Assembly: GCA_016630955.3 (NCBI GenBank)
Contig: CM049999.1
Coordinates: 744,001 to 808,000 of the forward strand
Source of the DNA: Didymella arachidicola
Taxonomy: Eukaryota > Ascomycota > Dothideomycetes > Pleosporales > Didymellaceae
Direction: 5' to 3'
Length of the DNA stretch: 64,000 nt
Shown here: piece after piece, positions 22,162-33,803 of the stretch
How the letters are laid out: every line of letters starts with the position of its first letter
How positions within the stretch are numbered: position 1 is the stretch's first letter
Program-made: the position numbers and the translations under genes
The notes under the pieces: generated by a model
What the model was told of the DNA's origin: nothing
Database searches by the model: none
Seen by the model: the letters and a program-made list of their open reading frames with translations, nothing else

Positions 22162-25100
22162 CTACAAGACGAAACCACCCAAAGCAACACTTCTCCAGTT
22201 GCGCACAGGATGTGTATCCTCCAACTCGACACACCACCACAAGACCTCTTTTGCCTTCTCTATCTGCCCGCTCTCCTCATACGCCCTCGCAAGGGCGAAC
22301 CAGGCCTCTGAGTAGTCCCACCCTGCACCAAGCTTTGTCAACGTAGACAGTAAACCGAAAGCGCGATCGCGAGCAGCAAGACGACTGAGCTCTGGCGGCG
22401 ATAGCTGGTTCTCAGCGGATGGGATGTGGGATGTGAGGTGATGTTTCTTAGGCTCTGATTCTATGGCTGTCGTAGGTGACGGCGCCGCTTGCGTTGGCGA
22501 GAGCGGAGTGATTTCGGCAGATCTGGTCGGCTCCATGGGTATGTCTTTGGTGTAGATGTCCAGCAGGACGTTGGAGAGACCCACGATAGCCTGCGGGTGA
22601 TCGGGGAAGTGTAGGAGCGCACGCTCGAAATCTGCACGCGCCTCGTGATTCAGAGCCTGGGCGACGAGGAGTTCGCCACGCTGCTTATGTTAGATAACAC
22701 TCCCAGATGTACGTTCTGTGTGTACTCACGGCATTATAGGCGTCTGCCCAGAGCTCCTCCACGCTCTTACCGCCTCCCCACCCTTTGTCTGCAAGCGCCT
22801 TGGCCGTAGAAAACTCGAGCGGGAGCTCGTTTTCGAATGCTTCTACCAGCTTGAGCGCCTCGGCCACAGCATCTCTCGCATCCTCGAACGCTTGAGCCCT
22901 AGCGTACAACCCGGCTGTGAAAACCCAGATGTCCACGAGTAGAGACACTTTTTGCTGTCGATCTTGGAGTTTGGAAAAGTGAGGGTCGGGCGGAATGTAG
23001 TTTGTGTCTGGCAAGGGAGCTGGGAGACGGGTGTCCTGTCGGGGAGGCTGGTGCTCATGTCCTTGTGGAGGTGAGACGAGAGGTAAGTTATGCGCTATAG
23101 GCCTGAGTGGTGTCTCCTTGCTTTCGACTGAATTCGCGCCTTGCCTAGCGATCCCGTTCGATGCATCATCCTCAGGCCTCCATGATACTTCTGCTGGCTG
23201 ATCGGTCCTTGTCACCGACCGTCCACCGAGACTAGTACTACGTTTCCTCAATTTGCTTGAGCTCTGAGCGACGTTCGACTGCCCGTCATCAGGTTTGTGA
23301 TGATGGATCAAATGAGGTAGATGATGATGATGACCTTTCGCTTGCGACGCTGACTTCTCGTCTGTGACTTGGATGGCCGGCGCTGACAGTCCTGCTGCCG
23401 AGCTGCGGGCAGATGTATCTTTTTGTGATCGAATAGAGCCGCGACCACGGAAGATGCCTCCTTTCGTCGTGCCAGTACTGGTTTGTGGTGGCGCCAGAGT
23501 AGCTGGTATATCGAGTTTAACCTTTTCGGCAGCCGATGAGCCGAAGAGTCTGCCATAAAGCGCCAGGAGCTCGTCACATCCGTCGACCGCAGCAATGGCG
23601 CCATCAGAGACCTCGATTAGCGACAGTTGGGTCATCTTGATTTGCAGTATGCCAGTCTTCTCAAAGTTGCCCATGCGATCGACGACGCCAGGTGTGCTTC
23701 GGTTGTGTCTGCTAGCTTCTTTTATTAAATGCTCACTGCGGACACTTCCAGAGTCTGTTCCAAATAAGATTGTGGGGTCTCCGAACTGGGCGAAGGCGGC
23801 CTCGCAGGCTTGCTCTGCCGCCGCATGTTCGGAACGAGATGTCAGTAGCAGGGCGAGGAGATGCCAGAGCGGAATCAGCTTTCGCTCCCGTCCGAACTCG
23901 GTAGCTGTTCCACTCGAGAAGACACCGTCTGAGCTGTAAGCAGCCTGGGTCCTCGTTGCTGAGGAAAGAGCACGCTTGGCTACTTTGATTGCTCCAATGA
24001 TGTCTCGAGTCTCGGCTAGGACAACAGCAAGAGCGTAAAGTGCATCGACGTTGCCAGAGTCCTCAAAGGTTGGCGAGAGCGACTTGCGCAAGAGTTGAAC
24101 GGCCTTGGCGTGTATGCCCGCTCGTGCGTCTGCATCGTAGGTAAATTGCGCCCATTGCGCCTGTGCGACGCCAATAGCACAGTATGCAACAGCAAGCGCT
24201 GTAGGCTCGACAAGTGCTCGTTTCGCTGGCACCTCGCTGGTACCAGTCGCTGGCTTTGTGTCTTCATAGTGACCGAGCCATTTCTCAAGATTCCGCCCGA
24301 TTTCGACAGCCTTCTCTGCCTCTTTGCGGCACCCAAAGCGGCACAACAGCCGAATAGCCTCAGCAGAGGTTCGGAGAACGGTGCTGTCATCGTCAACACC
24401 TTCGTCTGTGTCACCCTCTTGCTCTGCTCGATCCTTGCCTCGCGTCACAATCTCAATGTACGAGTCGAATGCTTTGAAAGCCAATTCGAACTCAGCCAAG
24501 GATGCATGCACAATGAAGAGGTAACGTAAGATCTGTGTTGAGTGGAAGGTTTTGGTTGCGGCTCGATACAAGATCTGAATGATGTGTCAGCACTGTAAAC
24601 AACCATGCATGGCCTGCTGTACGAATACTTACATCAATCACGCTACGCGTAACCCCCTCTTTTCCACCTTCGCCGAGATCGCTGTCCGTCCATGAGGCGC
24701 CGCACAGTACGCGCCAATTTCTGATGACGGACTCCACCCAGATTTCGATTTCTCGATTGCTCTCGCTGGCCTTGGGGAAGTGTGTTTCTTTGATCAGGAG
24801 GTTCTCGTAGATAGTTTCGACACGCTTCAATTCTGTGCGCTGCTGCAAACGCAAAGCAGTTCGATCTTGTGTGCCGGACTTCTCGGTATTAGCCTCCCCA
24901 ATTCCTCCTTCATAGGGGAGGTCGTGGCGGATGACAGTGGAGAGTGTGTCGTAGTACGATTTCCAGGCCAGTCGGCGAGATTTGGCATGCTCTGCTGTGG
25001 CTGAACCAGCAGTTCGTCCTGAACCCTCGGAGAACTTATCGAACGCTCGGAATGTTTGTAGGGCATCCGAAGGACCGATGAGGCTGCTGCCTTCACTCTG

Positions 25101-25858
25101 GTCAGACAGCTGACATAGTCGACCGAGAAGACTTTCTGTCCACATTCTAAATTGAGCCGATTCTCCGGTTTGTGACGATAGCCATGGCAGAATCGAGGTG
25201 TAAGTCTTCACAGCGTCAGCAGTAGCGCCTGTCCGTTCACGAGCGGAGCCTGCGGTGCGTCAGCAATGGCTAGCCATGAGGAGTGACTTCGCATACCTTT
25301 CAGGAAGGTGCCCTTAACCACGCAGACTTTCGTCCAGCCAGTGAGTGACCCTGCCTGCCCAGCAAGCCTGGCGGCGACGGTGTCGAGACTATCAGGAAGG
25401 CGCGACACAACCATTCCATGCTCTTCCAAGACATAGTGCAGCCATCCCAAGCAGACATTGGCCTGGAAGCCTTCCTGCGACAGCTCGCTTTCCCCCTCAA
25501 TTGCGCTAAGTAGTGTTGGGGCGGTCTGCGAGAGGCCGGTGGACGCCGTGGAGGCTGCAGTCGAGGGTCTCTGGGTGGCATATGCGGCTATCTGCGCTTC
25601 AGCGCGACCAGTGATTGTGAGGCCTTGATGCGCCGTTAGCACTCATGAAGTCGGTCGTAGGAAGGATCGCGGACATTGGCGGTGTGGAGCATGCTTCTCG
25701 ACTTTCCTGCACAGCTCTGGTACATCTTGCCATCGCCCAGCACAGCGAGCTTCGTCCAGTTGGTGGATGTAGCCCACGGCCTTTGCGCTTTCGGTCTGCG
25801 CCGCAGTCAGCTTCTGAAGCCATTCGGAGGATGACGTTGCTGCGAGAAGCTCCCAGTA
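22162..25858 (-). CDS. ypp1: YPP1/TTC7-like TPR protein (fungal Rhf1-type), 5' end unresolved
   Basis: A large TPR-repeat protein related to yeast Ypp1 and animal TTC7, scaffold of the plasma-membrane PI4-kinase (Stt4) complex; Aspergillus annotations call it filamentation protein Rhf1. In coding order: exon 1 from about 25858 to 25675, then 25623-25297, 25249-24633, 24574-22730 and 22683-22162; introns 51, 47, 58 and 46 bp. Family signatures are KHAPHRQCLTITGRAEAQIA near the start and, at the end, GWDYSEAWFALARAYEESGQ with EVLWWCVELEDTHPVRNW. The middle carries a long Ser/His-rich disordered insert (about 23000-23600). The frame of exon 1 reaches YWELLAATSS but meets a TAA upstream without an ATG, so the true start needs an unseen exon. 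About 1,165 residues are visible. Confidence 0.85.
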
Positions 25859-26184
25859 ACGTTGCGTATTGTGTGCAGCGTGCGAGAACCTACCACCATT
25901 ATATTAAAGATATGTGTGTCGCGCTATAGGTGGTCGCAAATGACCCAGAATCATGTTCGAGGAGAAATGCAATCTCCAACGAAGAGGGCCATGGCCGTAC
26001 GCCTGTCACTGCGCGTTGCTCTCCGCCCGCGTAAACGAGTTGCTGGAAGACCCCTGTCCACTAAAACCCGCACAGACCCCAACGCTCATGCCGGTGAACT
26101 TTTTCTGTCAAGCATCTGAATTCGCGAACTGGCATTTCCAAAATCCACTGGACCAAAACCAAGAGCAGGGAAGCAGACTGGATC
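25859..26184. promoter_or_regulatory. Divergent promoter, YPP1-like / RIX1
   Basis: About 325 bp between the visible 5' end of the YPP1-like gene (-) and the RIX1 start (+). It must also contain the missing first exon of the minus-strand gene. Candidate minus-strand ATGs occur but none joins exon 1 with a convincing intron. Confidence 0.45.
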
Positions 26185-28536
26185 ATGGCGCCCATAACGA
26201 CTGAGCTGGCTACTCTCCGAGCGCTCAGCTTTCGCATCTCTTCTACCGCAACTGCGCAACTTCCCCAGCATGTGCCTGCCATAGCTGCATCCTTGTCCAA
26301 CTGCAGGACCCTTCTGTCGTCCACGCAGACATCCAACGCCAAGTCATCTTCAGAGGCTTCACTTGCAGTACACAAGTTCCGAACCCTGCTTGCTACCTTG
26401 CTTCAAGATCGGACTGTTCAAGGAAGATGGTCAGCTATTGTCCTGGTCAAGGCCACTATCGAAGTTGGCGGGTGGGAGACTCTGCAGAAGGGCCTTCCTT
26501 GGGTGCGCGGGCTGTTGAGTGTCTTATTAAAGCCTGACCCTCCGACCTCGAAGAAGCTGTGCATCATCACATTGACGCGCATCTTCATGCTCACGCGAGA
26601 GTACCCAACCTTGATTCGCGAAATAACGACACCTTCGCTGCCAGCTTTTGTGCAAGCTGGTCTTCAAATCGCTGGCTTAAGGCCGCCACAGAGTCTGCTG
26701 CTCACCATCCTCGAGTGCTTCTCTGAATTGCTACCGAGACATCCCACCATCTTCCGTCCACATCTTAAGACCCTGCGACCGCTGTTATGTCGCCTCGTGG
26801 CACCGACCCCCTCCTCCGCATTATCAGGAGACCAACCGCAGGATGCTATATCATCCGAGATCTCCGACGCTGCACGCCGATTGCTTATCCGATTGCCATG
26901 CTGTGCGCCTAAGGGTGCATCTAGCGAAGAGTGGGAGAACGCAATACGCACCACGATTGGTGGAGTGCATCGTGTCGCTGACAAGGTCTTCCGCGCCGTG
27001 CTTGAGGATTGGCAGTCAACAGTGTGCGAGACTCCTGCAAACGGTCACACTCTGGATGGTGAGGTTCAGGACCTTGAGGATGACTACCTTTCTCTGCCAC
27101 CTTGGTCCGGACTCTTCGCTGGCAGTGAGAGACTCGTTGGTCTCATTCAGCTTGTCAAGCAGTACCTGAACAGCCCGACGACGAATGCAGTGACCTTTAA
27201 AGCGGGTGTAGTGATGGATCTGATCACTCGAATTCTGTCGCTCACAATTCCTAAATCTGGATCAAAGTCTTTCCAGAACACTATCAGGGTCAATAATCAG
27301 GTCAGCAAGGAGGAACGCGAAAATCTCTGGTTGGTTTTGCCTGCCGTCCATGTAGCCGCAATTGAGCTCCTTCTGTCTATGGCACACCGACTGCAAGCGA
27401 GCGCACTGGCTATTGATACTTTGGTCCTCGATCAGCTAGTCTGGGTGTTTGGTTCCGAGAAAGACAATGCGCACGTACGTACAGCCTGCTACAAAGCTCT
27501 TATAGCTCTCCTCGGACGATCAGGCGTGACGCTGCCCAAGACGTCTGTCGACTCGCTCGTACCACTGATCCGGACTTGCTGTGAAGATCTTCTACCTTCT
27601 GAGAGCGTCCCTAGTGTTATAAAGGACACCCCGGGGCAGGCCAAATCGAAGGGCAACAGTCAGCCCCAGGGTTCTGCAAATGCAGACTCCTTCCTGGGTT
27701 CAAAAGCTATCAACGATCCTACTGCTGGCTTCCCAGGCTTGAGAGACGCGGCCTACGATCTATTGCCGGTGCTTCTCTCAGATATACGCGCACAGTACTT
27801 CTCTGACTCTTTGAGAGCTCGTCTGGATCGTACTGCTGTACTTATCCAACACAAGGAGGCGATGTTAGCGAGCGTCCTCAACCCACCGCCCAGTAAGAAA
27901 TTTGGCAAAGCAGCCGCCAGTATCTTGCCTCTCATGGCCCGCTCCTTCCAAGGCGATCGCGATATCGAGGGCATGATGAGGCCCAGGATGCCGGTCATAC
28001 GTCTTGGGGACCAAGACAGCGAGCTCGAAGGTGAAGAAGACGAAGCAGAGGTCGACGAGGAGGTAGACGAAGATGTCGAAGCAGAAGCTCAGGCTGAGGA
28101 GTCATTCGTGGGTCAGGAACTCGATGCAATGTTGAAAACAGCAGGTGAGACGGATGTGGTCATGCGAGACTCTCCTACGGACATGGCTGTAGCGAATCTC
28201 GCATCGGCGGTTGCAGAGGAGACTGTGCCGAGTGAGGCACATAGCAAACGACCCCACACCAACGAGACCCCTCTTTCACCCGCTAAGCGAGTTCGCTTTG
28301 ACGAGGCCAAATGGACTGCGGCACCGGCTATGCCGCCAGCTGTTAACGTAGTTATTACTCCAGTAGAGGAGCGCGCCAGCACGGAGGTGACTGGGACGTC
28401 AGATTTCACTGTCACATCCACCGCCTCTGCAATCCCAGATCTACCCACGCCAAACGACGGCGGTGATGAAAGCGACGACGATGACGACGTCGTGCCTTTG
28501 GTATTCGGACAAGATAGCGACGATGAGTCCGAGTAA
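26185..28536 (+). CDS. rix1: Pre-rRNA processing protein RIX1
   Basis: A single-exon 783-residue protein of the RIX1/PELP1 family, a component of the Rix1-Ipi1-Ipi3 complex that with the AAA ATPase Rea1 processes ITS2 and matures nuclear 60S pre-ribosomes. The helical RIX1 domain lies near residues 10-220 (LQDRTVQGRWSAIVLVKAT, GWETLQKGLPWVRGLLSVLL). The C-terminal third is disordered and strongly acidic near residue 610-640 (EDEAEVDEEVDEDVEAEAQ), followed by a probable nuclear localisation segment (SPAKRVRF) and a second acidic run at the end. Domain order and length fit filamentous fungal RIX1. It is divergent from the YPP1-like gene, with no functional link evident. Confidence 0.88.
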   Translation: MAPITTELATLRALSFRISSTATAQLPQHVPAIAASLSNCRTLLSSTQTSNAKSSSEASLAVHKFRTLLATLLQDRTVQGRWSAIVLVKATIEVGGWETLQKGLPWVRGLLSVLLKPDPPTSKKLCIITLTRIFMLTREYPTLIREITTPSLPAFVQAGLQIAGLRPPQSLLLTILECFSELLPRHPTIFRPHLKTLRPLLCRLVAPTPSSALSGDQPQDAISSEISDAARRLLIRLPCCAPKGASSEEWENAIRTTIGGVHRVADKVFRAVLEDWQSTVCETPANGHTLDGEVQDLEDDYLSLPPWSGLFAGSERLVGLIQLVKQYLNSPTTNAVTFKAGVVMDLITRILSLTIPKSGSKSFQNTIRVNNQVSKEERENLWLVLPAVHVAAIELLLSMAHRLQASALAIDTLVLDQLVWVFGSEKDNAHVRTACYKALIALLGRSGVTLPKTSVDSLVPLIRTCCEDLLPSESVPSVIKDTPGQAKSKGNSQPQGSANADSFLGSKAINDPTAGFPGLRDAAYDLLPVLLSDIRAQYFSDSLRARLDRTAVLIQHKEAMLASVLNPPPSKKFGKAAASILPLMARSFQGDRDIEGMMRPRMPVIRLGDQDSELEGEEDEAEVDEEVDEDVEAEAQAEESFVGQELDAMLKTAGETDVVMRDSPTDMAVANLASAVAEETVPSEAHSKRPHTNETPLSPAKRVRFDEAKWTAAPAMPPAVNVVITPVEERASTEVTGTSDFTVTSTASAIPDLPTPNDGGDESDDDDDVVPLVFGQDSDDESE

Positions 28537-28731
28537 TGATTGAGGGTCGGCGACCAGTCTATAGGTGACAGCGTTGAATATTCGACAAATATCAGCCGTG
28601 GTACGCGGTGAATGCACGGACGTACCACATCAATAGCTACGATGGCTCCTACCTCACACTTCTGATATTGACGAACTTTCCCACAAACTTTTGCGTCGCG
28701 AACGACACTCACAATTCTTACGGACATCGTC

Positions 28732-29784
28732 ATGGCGCCTACGAGACTCTCAAAAAAGACTCCTACCGCACTTAGCCCTCACTACTCGCCATATCCAACG
28801 GGTGCACCAGTTTTAACACAGTCACAAGCCAGCAGCTCGCGCACAACACTCTCCAAAACTTCGCCAAGAAACACACCACCTGCTCAGCGTATTATCTTAC
28901 GCTACAGAAGATACCAAGACGACATGCCAGTCAGGTCGACCGAAGCCCCAACGCAAGGCTACACCGGCTTCCAACATTATACATTCCTGGAAAAGCTGCA
29001 CAAGTTCGACGCAAAGCTGCCTCTCGACCACACCAGCTTCGTCGTCGACGCCGTGGATGACGCACACCTCACAGACAATGATGCGCTGCAAAAACCAGAA
29101 CCAGAACCCGACCTCTCCTCTCTCGCCTACACGGACTATCCTGCGCGACCACCACTGCAAAATAAGTACTCGCAGCCCATCTACTATGGCACAACGCGCA
29201 ACCCCACCGCCCTTCTCGCCATCATACGCATCGCACAACTCAACAATCCAAAAATGGACTTCGTCAGTGCGCTCAACCACATACCCAATATCGGACCCAC
29301 GAAACGACTGCCTCGCCTCACTCCCCTGCCGCCCGGAAGCCTCACACCCGCACCATTTCTCGATACGCCTGAACCCCGCCCTGATGCGCTGGAGGAAGAC
29401 GAAGAAAAGGAAGATGTCAATGTCGCGTTCCTCCCCTACTTCTACGGCGAGCGCCACGGTATCGCGTTCTGGCAGTACATCCAGGACTTCAAGCGTGACC
29501 AGGTGCTTGGGAGCGCTTGCGTCACGCCCTGTTCCGAGGAAGACTTAAGGCGGTATGGGCTGGTTGAGTACATTGACCCTGAGGATGTGAAGGGTGCGTT
29601 TGGGCCCTTGGGTCCGAGCGGACCGGAGGGTGTGGATATGATGAACAGCGTTGGTGTGGACACAGGTCGGTGGTTGGAGAAGGACGTTGTAGAGGATTGG
29701 GAGGAATGGCGGGGGACATTTAGGACATGCGCGGTGCACTGGAATAGCCGGATGGCGCTGATGAAAGGGCAACAGGAGGGATAG
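28732..29784 (+). CDS. Unnamed conserved-looking protein, 350 aa
   Basis: A single-exon ORF beginning at a well-placed ATG 195 bp after RIX1. The N-terminal 60 residues are Ser/Thr/Pro-rich. The middle and C-terminal parts look globular, with segments such as GFQHYTFLEKLHKFDAKLPL, YGERHGIAFWQYIQDFKRDQ and DVVEDWEEWRGTFRTCAVHW. No signal peptide, membrane helix or catalytic motif is seen, and I do not recognise the family. Length, codon composition and a clean stop support a real gene. Confidence 0.7.
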   Translation: MAPTRLSKKTPTALSPHYSPYPTGAPVLTQSQASSSRTTLSKTSPRNTPPAQRIILRYRRYQDDMPVRSTEAPTQGYTGFQHYTFLEKLHKFDAKLPLDHTSFVVDAVDDAHLTDNDALQKPEPEPDLSSLAYTDYPARPPLQNKYSQPIYYGTTRNPTALLAIIRIAQLNNPKMDFVSALNHIPNIGPTKRLPRLTPLPPGSLTPAPFLDTPEPRPDALEEDEEKEDVNVAFLPYFYGERHGIAFWQYIQDFKRDQVLGSACVTPCSEEDLRRYGLVEYIDPEDVKGAFGPLGPSGPEGVDMMNSVGVDTGRWLEKDVVEDWEEWRGTFRTCAVHWNSRMALMKGQQEG

Positions 29785-30113
29785 GGTGAGGCATGAAATG
29801 AATTCAGGTAGAGGGAGCTAGGTTTCCGCTCAATTGAAACGGGTCAGGGTTGAATGTTGTTATACTTCAATAACGGTACGTACTATTTCCAATAGGCTAT
29901 TAGCGGTAATACGTCTGAAAGCTGCTCAGTCTCACATTGCATTTGTAATGTCAGTATGCGATCAGGCTGAGGGCGCTCATGGCTTGCAGGTGCGGCAAAA
30001 TGGGCTTATACAGTTGTTGCTGTGGTTCGATGTTGTATTTGGCCGTAAGTTGTTGCTTGGGTGGCTGTTACATCAAATCGCCTTATCACGTCAATACTCC
30101 CTTTTCATGACCC
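29785..30113. other. Convergent intergenic, 3' flanks
   Basis: About 330 bp between the 3' ends of the unnamed gene (+) and the permease (-). A plus-strand frame covers it but has no start or family support. Confidence 0.55.
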
Positions 30114-31770
30114 TCAATCCACCGTCTTCGCTCTCACAGAATCGAAAACGACCTTCTTTGGATTGACCGCCTTGTCATCACCCCATTGGATCTCGTATCC
30201 AGCATCTTGTAGATAGACCTTCCAATTCTCATCTTCCTCAGCAAGATTTGGGGGGTTAGCGGGGATGAAGAACCATGCGACAAGCATGCCCAACACTGCA
30301 AACCCGGATCCAATTAGAAAGACAGCCTGGTTGCCGTGCACGGTATCATCACCGTAAGAAGCGAGGATGGGCTTGAAGACGGAGGTTCCAATGGCAGCAC
30401 CGGCTTTGCTGAACGCTGCACATAGGCCCAGCATCTGCCCTCTGATACTCGTGGGGAAGAACTCAGAGCTGGTTGCAACGATGGTGGCTCCTGGTCCGAC
30501 TTCTCCAAGCGTAAGGAAGAGACCGTACAGCACGATGAAGAGAGGTGTGATGTTCTGAATGTAAGGCAGCAAGCCACCCATGATGAATCCGAGACAGGCC
30601 TGCAGCCCAAAGCCCAACGCCATTGTCTTTCGTCGCCCAATTTGGTCTGATAAATAGCCGCCGATGAAGCCGCCAGGTAAGTAGAAGCAGTTGATCAGTG
30701 TACCCCACCCGTAGGACTTGACAAGAGAATCGCCGGCGTTCACGGACGCAGAGATGGTGGAGCTAAACAGTCCGAACGGGTAGGCGATGTAGTTGTAGAT
30801 GAACCAGGCAAGCGCCGAGCCAAGCAGAGGACGCCAGTAGCGTTTGATGGCCAGATGGTAAGGAAGGATGGTATTTCGCGCGGAACTGCGGCGTTCGGCG
30901 CTCGACATGGCCATGCGCCAACGGAACCAGAAGATAGAGATCGGAGGCTGGAAGTTATAAGCATATCGAGATGTGAAACATCGAGCGGATAGAACTCACG
31001 ATGACTCCAAGGGCGAATGCAATCCGCCAGATCTTCTCATAGTGCGCTTCCCGCTCATGGAAGCATAGAAGCAGAAGCAACGGAACTAGACCCGAGAAGA
31101 TGAATCCCAAAGAGGCGGAGACGTCTGCGACCATTGCAAAGATGAAGCCTCGGTGCTTACGAGCGCGGGGAGAGTCGTCCGTAGACTCTGCAGTACCTGC
31201 TCCTGAAACTGGATATTCACCACCAGCTCCGAATCCGGCAATGCCACGGGATATTGTCAGCATCCAGAATAGACCACTGTCGCTGCTGCCGTGGGATACG
31301 GCGGTCATGATGATACCGACTGTCAAGAAGAGAGTCGTCAGAACAGCACCAGATTTACGTCCTAGACGATCGCTGACGAATCCGAAGGCTAACATGCCAA
31401 TGATACTGAAGCATCGTCAGTACGTGCGAAGCAAAAGCAGGAGACAATAAACGTACAGGCCAATAATGAAAGCATTGGTAAGCTGCGATTGGGTAGCGAT
31501 ATTCAAGTCGTCTGGATAGATCGCTGTGAGAAGCAACAACAACTGCCCCATGAGGGCGCTGTTGTACGCATCGCTTCCTATGGCTAGACCAGAGAAGAGG
31601 ACCATGAAGAAGATTGACCGCTTTGAGTACAGGATGGGAGCGTGCCCCTCTTCAAAGTCGAGGCCGGCTTCGAGAGTCGCATGAGTCGTAACATTCTCGG
31701 GCTTGTCCTTGGTGTCGACCTTCGGGTCTGTCTCTCTTGCTGGAGCAGCTACAGCATCCATTGTCGTCAT
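30114..31770 (-). CDS. git1: MFS permease, Git1-like (glycerophosphodiester/phosphate type)
   Basis: A 517-residue transporter of the major facilitator superfamily, sugar/phosphate:H+ symporter group, closest in feel to fungal Git1 glycerophosphoinositol permeases. In coding order exons are 31770-31457, 31405-31000 and 30947-30114; introns 51 and 52 bp. Visible motifs: YSKRSIFFMVLFSGLAIGSD before the first helix, the MFS A-motif GFVSDRLGRKSG between helices 2 and 3, AGFGAGGEYPVSG in helix 4, and the second-half repeat YLSDQIGRRKTM. About twelve helices can be counted. The ATG at 31770 (MTTMDAV) was preferred because the frame extends upstream only with a non-ATG codon. Substrate is an inference; an inorganic phosphate transporter is possible. 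Confidence 0.85.
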
Positions 31771-32161
31771 GGCCTTGCACGGTCCAATCGTCCAGTTAGG
31801 CACCGTGACAGGAGCACGAAAGAGGCCATCGTGTGAGCGTCGGTAGTCTGCGTGCTTTTGTATTGCCAACCGTTCGGAGAATGTGTTCCTTATCGTGGTT
31901 GTGACGGCAGACGGCAGAGCCTCGGAAGGAACGTTGGCATCCGAAGACGAATGGTAGATGGAGGAGCTAGAGTGGGGGTGGATTTTCTATGGGGGTGCAT
32001 GATTCGACGTTACACCACGCTAAGAAGATATGGGGAAGGCGCATCCGACCACCCTTCAACGTCAACGGCTGGCATGCGTGAGATCTGCAACACCATCATT
32101 CTTCATCATGAAGGAGACATTATTGCCACAATCCAGGCCTATCGCACAGCCGAAAGCGAAC
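31771..32161. promoter_or_regulatory. Divergent promoter, permease / M24 peptidase
   Basis: About 390 bp between opposite start codons. Shared control of a permease and an extracellular or anchored peptidase would fit nutrient scavenging. No binding site was identified. In-frame upstream ATGs exist for the plus-strand gene. Confidence 0.5.
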
Positions 32162-33572
32162 ATGCTTGCTCGGTGGGTATTCTGCATCGCTACCGCAACG
32201 TTGTTGCTTGCCTGGGTTCGTCTACCACTTGACCTCAAGATGCGGCCAGCTAATCGCGCAGAATCATTTTGCCTACTATGATCATCCAGCATCGCCGCAG
32301 AGATCAAAGAAGGATATCTTCAAACATTGCTCCGTTGATAAGTATCGGAGCACGGGTTTGAAGTTTCTTGATACGGCGGAGAGACCACCCGTGGAGGAGT
32401 ACATTCTACGGAGAAATAATCTTGCCAGAGCTCTCGCAGCAGAGAAGATCGACGCCTTCGTGGTCGAACCCGGGTACACATTCAGCTACTATGCAAACAT
32501 CACGCAGCCTCAATGGGAGGCTTGGGAGCCCGAGGAACGTCCATTTGTCATGGTCATCCGACCTCAGGCATCGTCAGATGGCAGCGTGATTGCAAACACG
32601 TCTTTTCTTGTGCCACATTTCGAAGAGACGCGTGCAATACTGCTCAACATGCCATTTGAAGAAGATATCCATACCGTCACATACGAAGAGCATTGGAACT
32701 ACTACACAACCTTGTACGAATCAGAAATCTGGGGGGAGGTCTTATCTCCTACGCTGATGGTCGACGAAGAGATGCGCGATTTTATCCAGCGTGGATTTGC
32801 GGCCAACGGATTCACGGTTGTCGGGCTGAGCGGCGAGGTTGAGGCTGTCCGTCAGATTAAGACTGAACGTGAGCTTGGCATCCTGAGGGCTGTCAACACA
32901 GGTACTGTCGAAGCTATCAGAGCTATGCGGTCATGTCTTTACGAAGGTGTTACAGAAAATGAGGTTGCAGAGGTACTCGATGACACTATGAGAGCTGTGG
33001 GCATGGATCCGTTCTTCGACATTGTTGAGTTTGGCAAGAGCGCTGCACTGCCTCACGGAGGGTACGACGGCAGCAGAAAGCTTGAGTCTGGCATGTTCGT
33101 GCTGGTTGATGTGGGGGCGCATCTGTACGGATATAGTAGCGACGTGTGTCGAACCTTCTATCCACCGTTTGTGCCGAACCCACCACCCTCCAAGTACAAT
33201 GTCACCGAGCAATTGCGCGTGTGGCAAGTTGTTCTTGACGCACAGGATGCGGCTGTAAAGGCCATGGTACCAAATGGAACCGCTGCTGCCGTCGACATTG
33301 CTGCTCGAGACGTGATTGCTGCCGCTGGCTATGAGCACGAGTTCACCCACCGCCTCGGTCACGGCATTGGCATCAAGGCACACGAGGGTCCATACCTCAA
33401 CAAAGGCAATTTTGAAGCCGTCTTGCGCCCCGGGATGGTGTTCACCGCCGAGCCTGGTGTGTACGTATTGAACGATTTTGGGGTGCGTCACGAAGACATC
33501 TTGGTAGTAAAAGAGGACGGCAAGGCTGAGAACCTGAGTGGTGGGTTTGCAAGGAGCCCGTGGGAGCCATGA
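32162..33572 (+). CDS. M24-family metallopeptidase (Xaa-Pro aminopeptidase/creatinase fold)
   Basis: A predicted 454-residue protein with a hydrophobic N-terminus (MLARWVFCIATATLLLAW) suggesting secretion or anchoring. Exons are 32162-32215 and 32262-33572. The short first intron (32216-32261, 46 bp) is the preferred reading; an alternative acceptor 12 bases earlier gives an unusually short 34-bp intron. The creatinase N-domain spans about residues 30-190 and the pita-bread domain about 200-450. All five metal ligands are visible: D in LVDVGAHL, D in SSDVCRTF, H in HRLGHGIGIKAHEGP, E in FTAEPGVY and E in VRHEDILVV, so the enzyme is probably active. It should remove N-terminal residues before proline, or act on a related dipeptide substrate. 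Confidence 0.87.
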
Positions 33573-33803
33573 GTACAAGTGTACGGCATAAGAGAAGCAC
33601 TTTCACTTATGATAGCTTGCACGTGCGCTTTCATCGCCGCTCGATCGCTCGCTAGGCGAGTCCCACACGCGCTACCACGTGATGTATGTAGATCTACTTC
33701 ACCAACATCGCACGATCCTTGTTCTTCAGTCGCACCTTCTTTTCTACCACAGTACTATACGCGTACAGACTCTCGCTCAGTACACCTTCAAGATTCAACT
33801 ACA

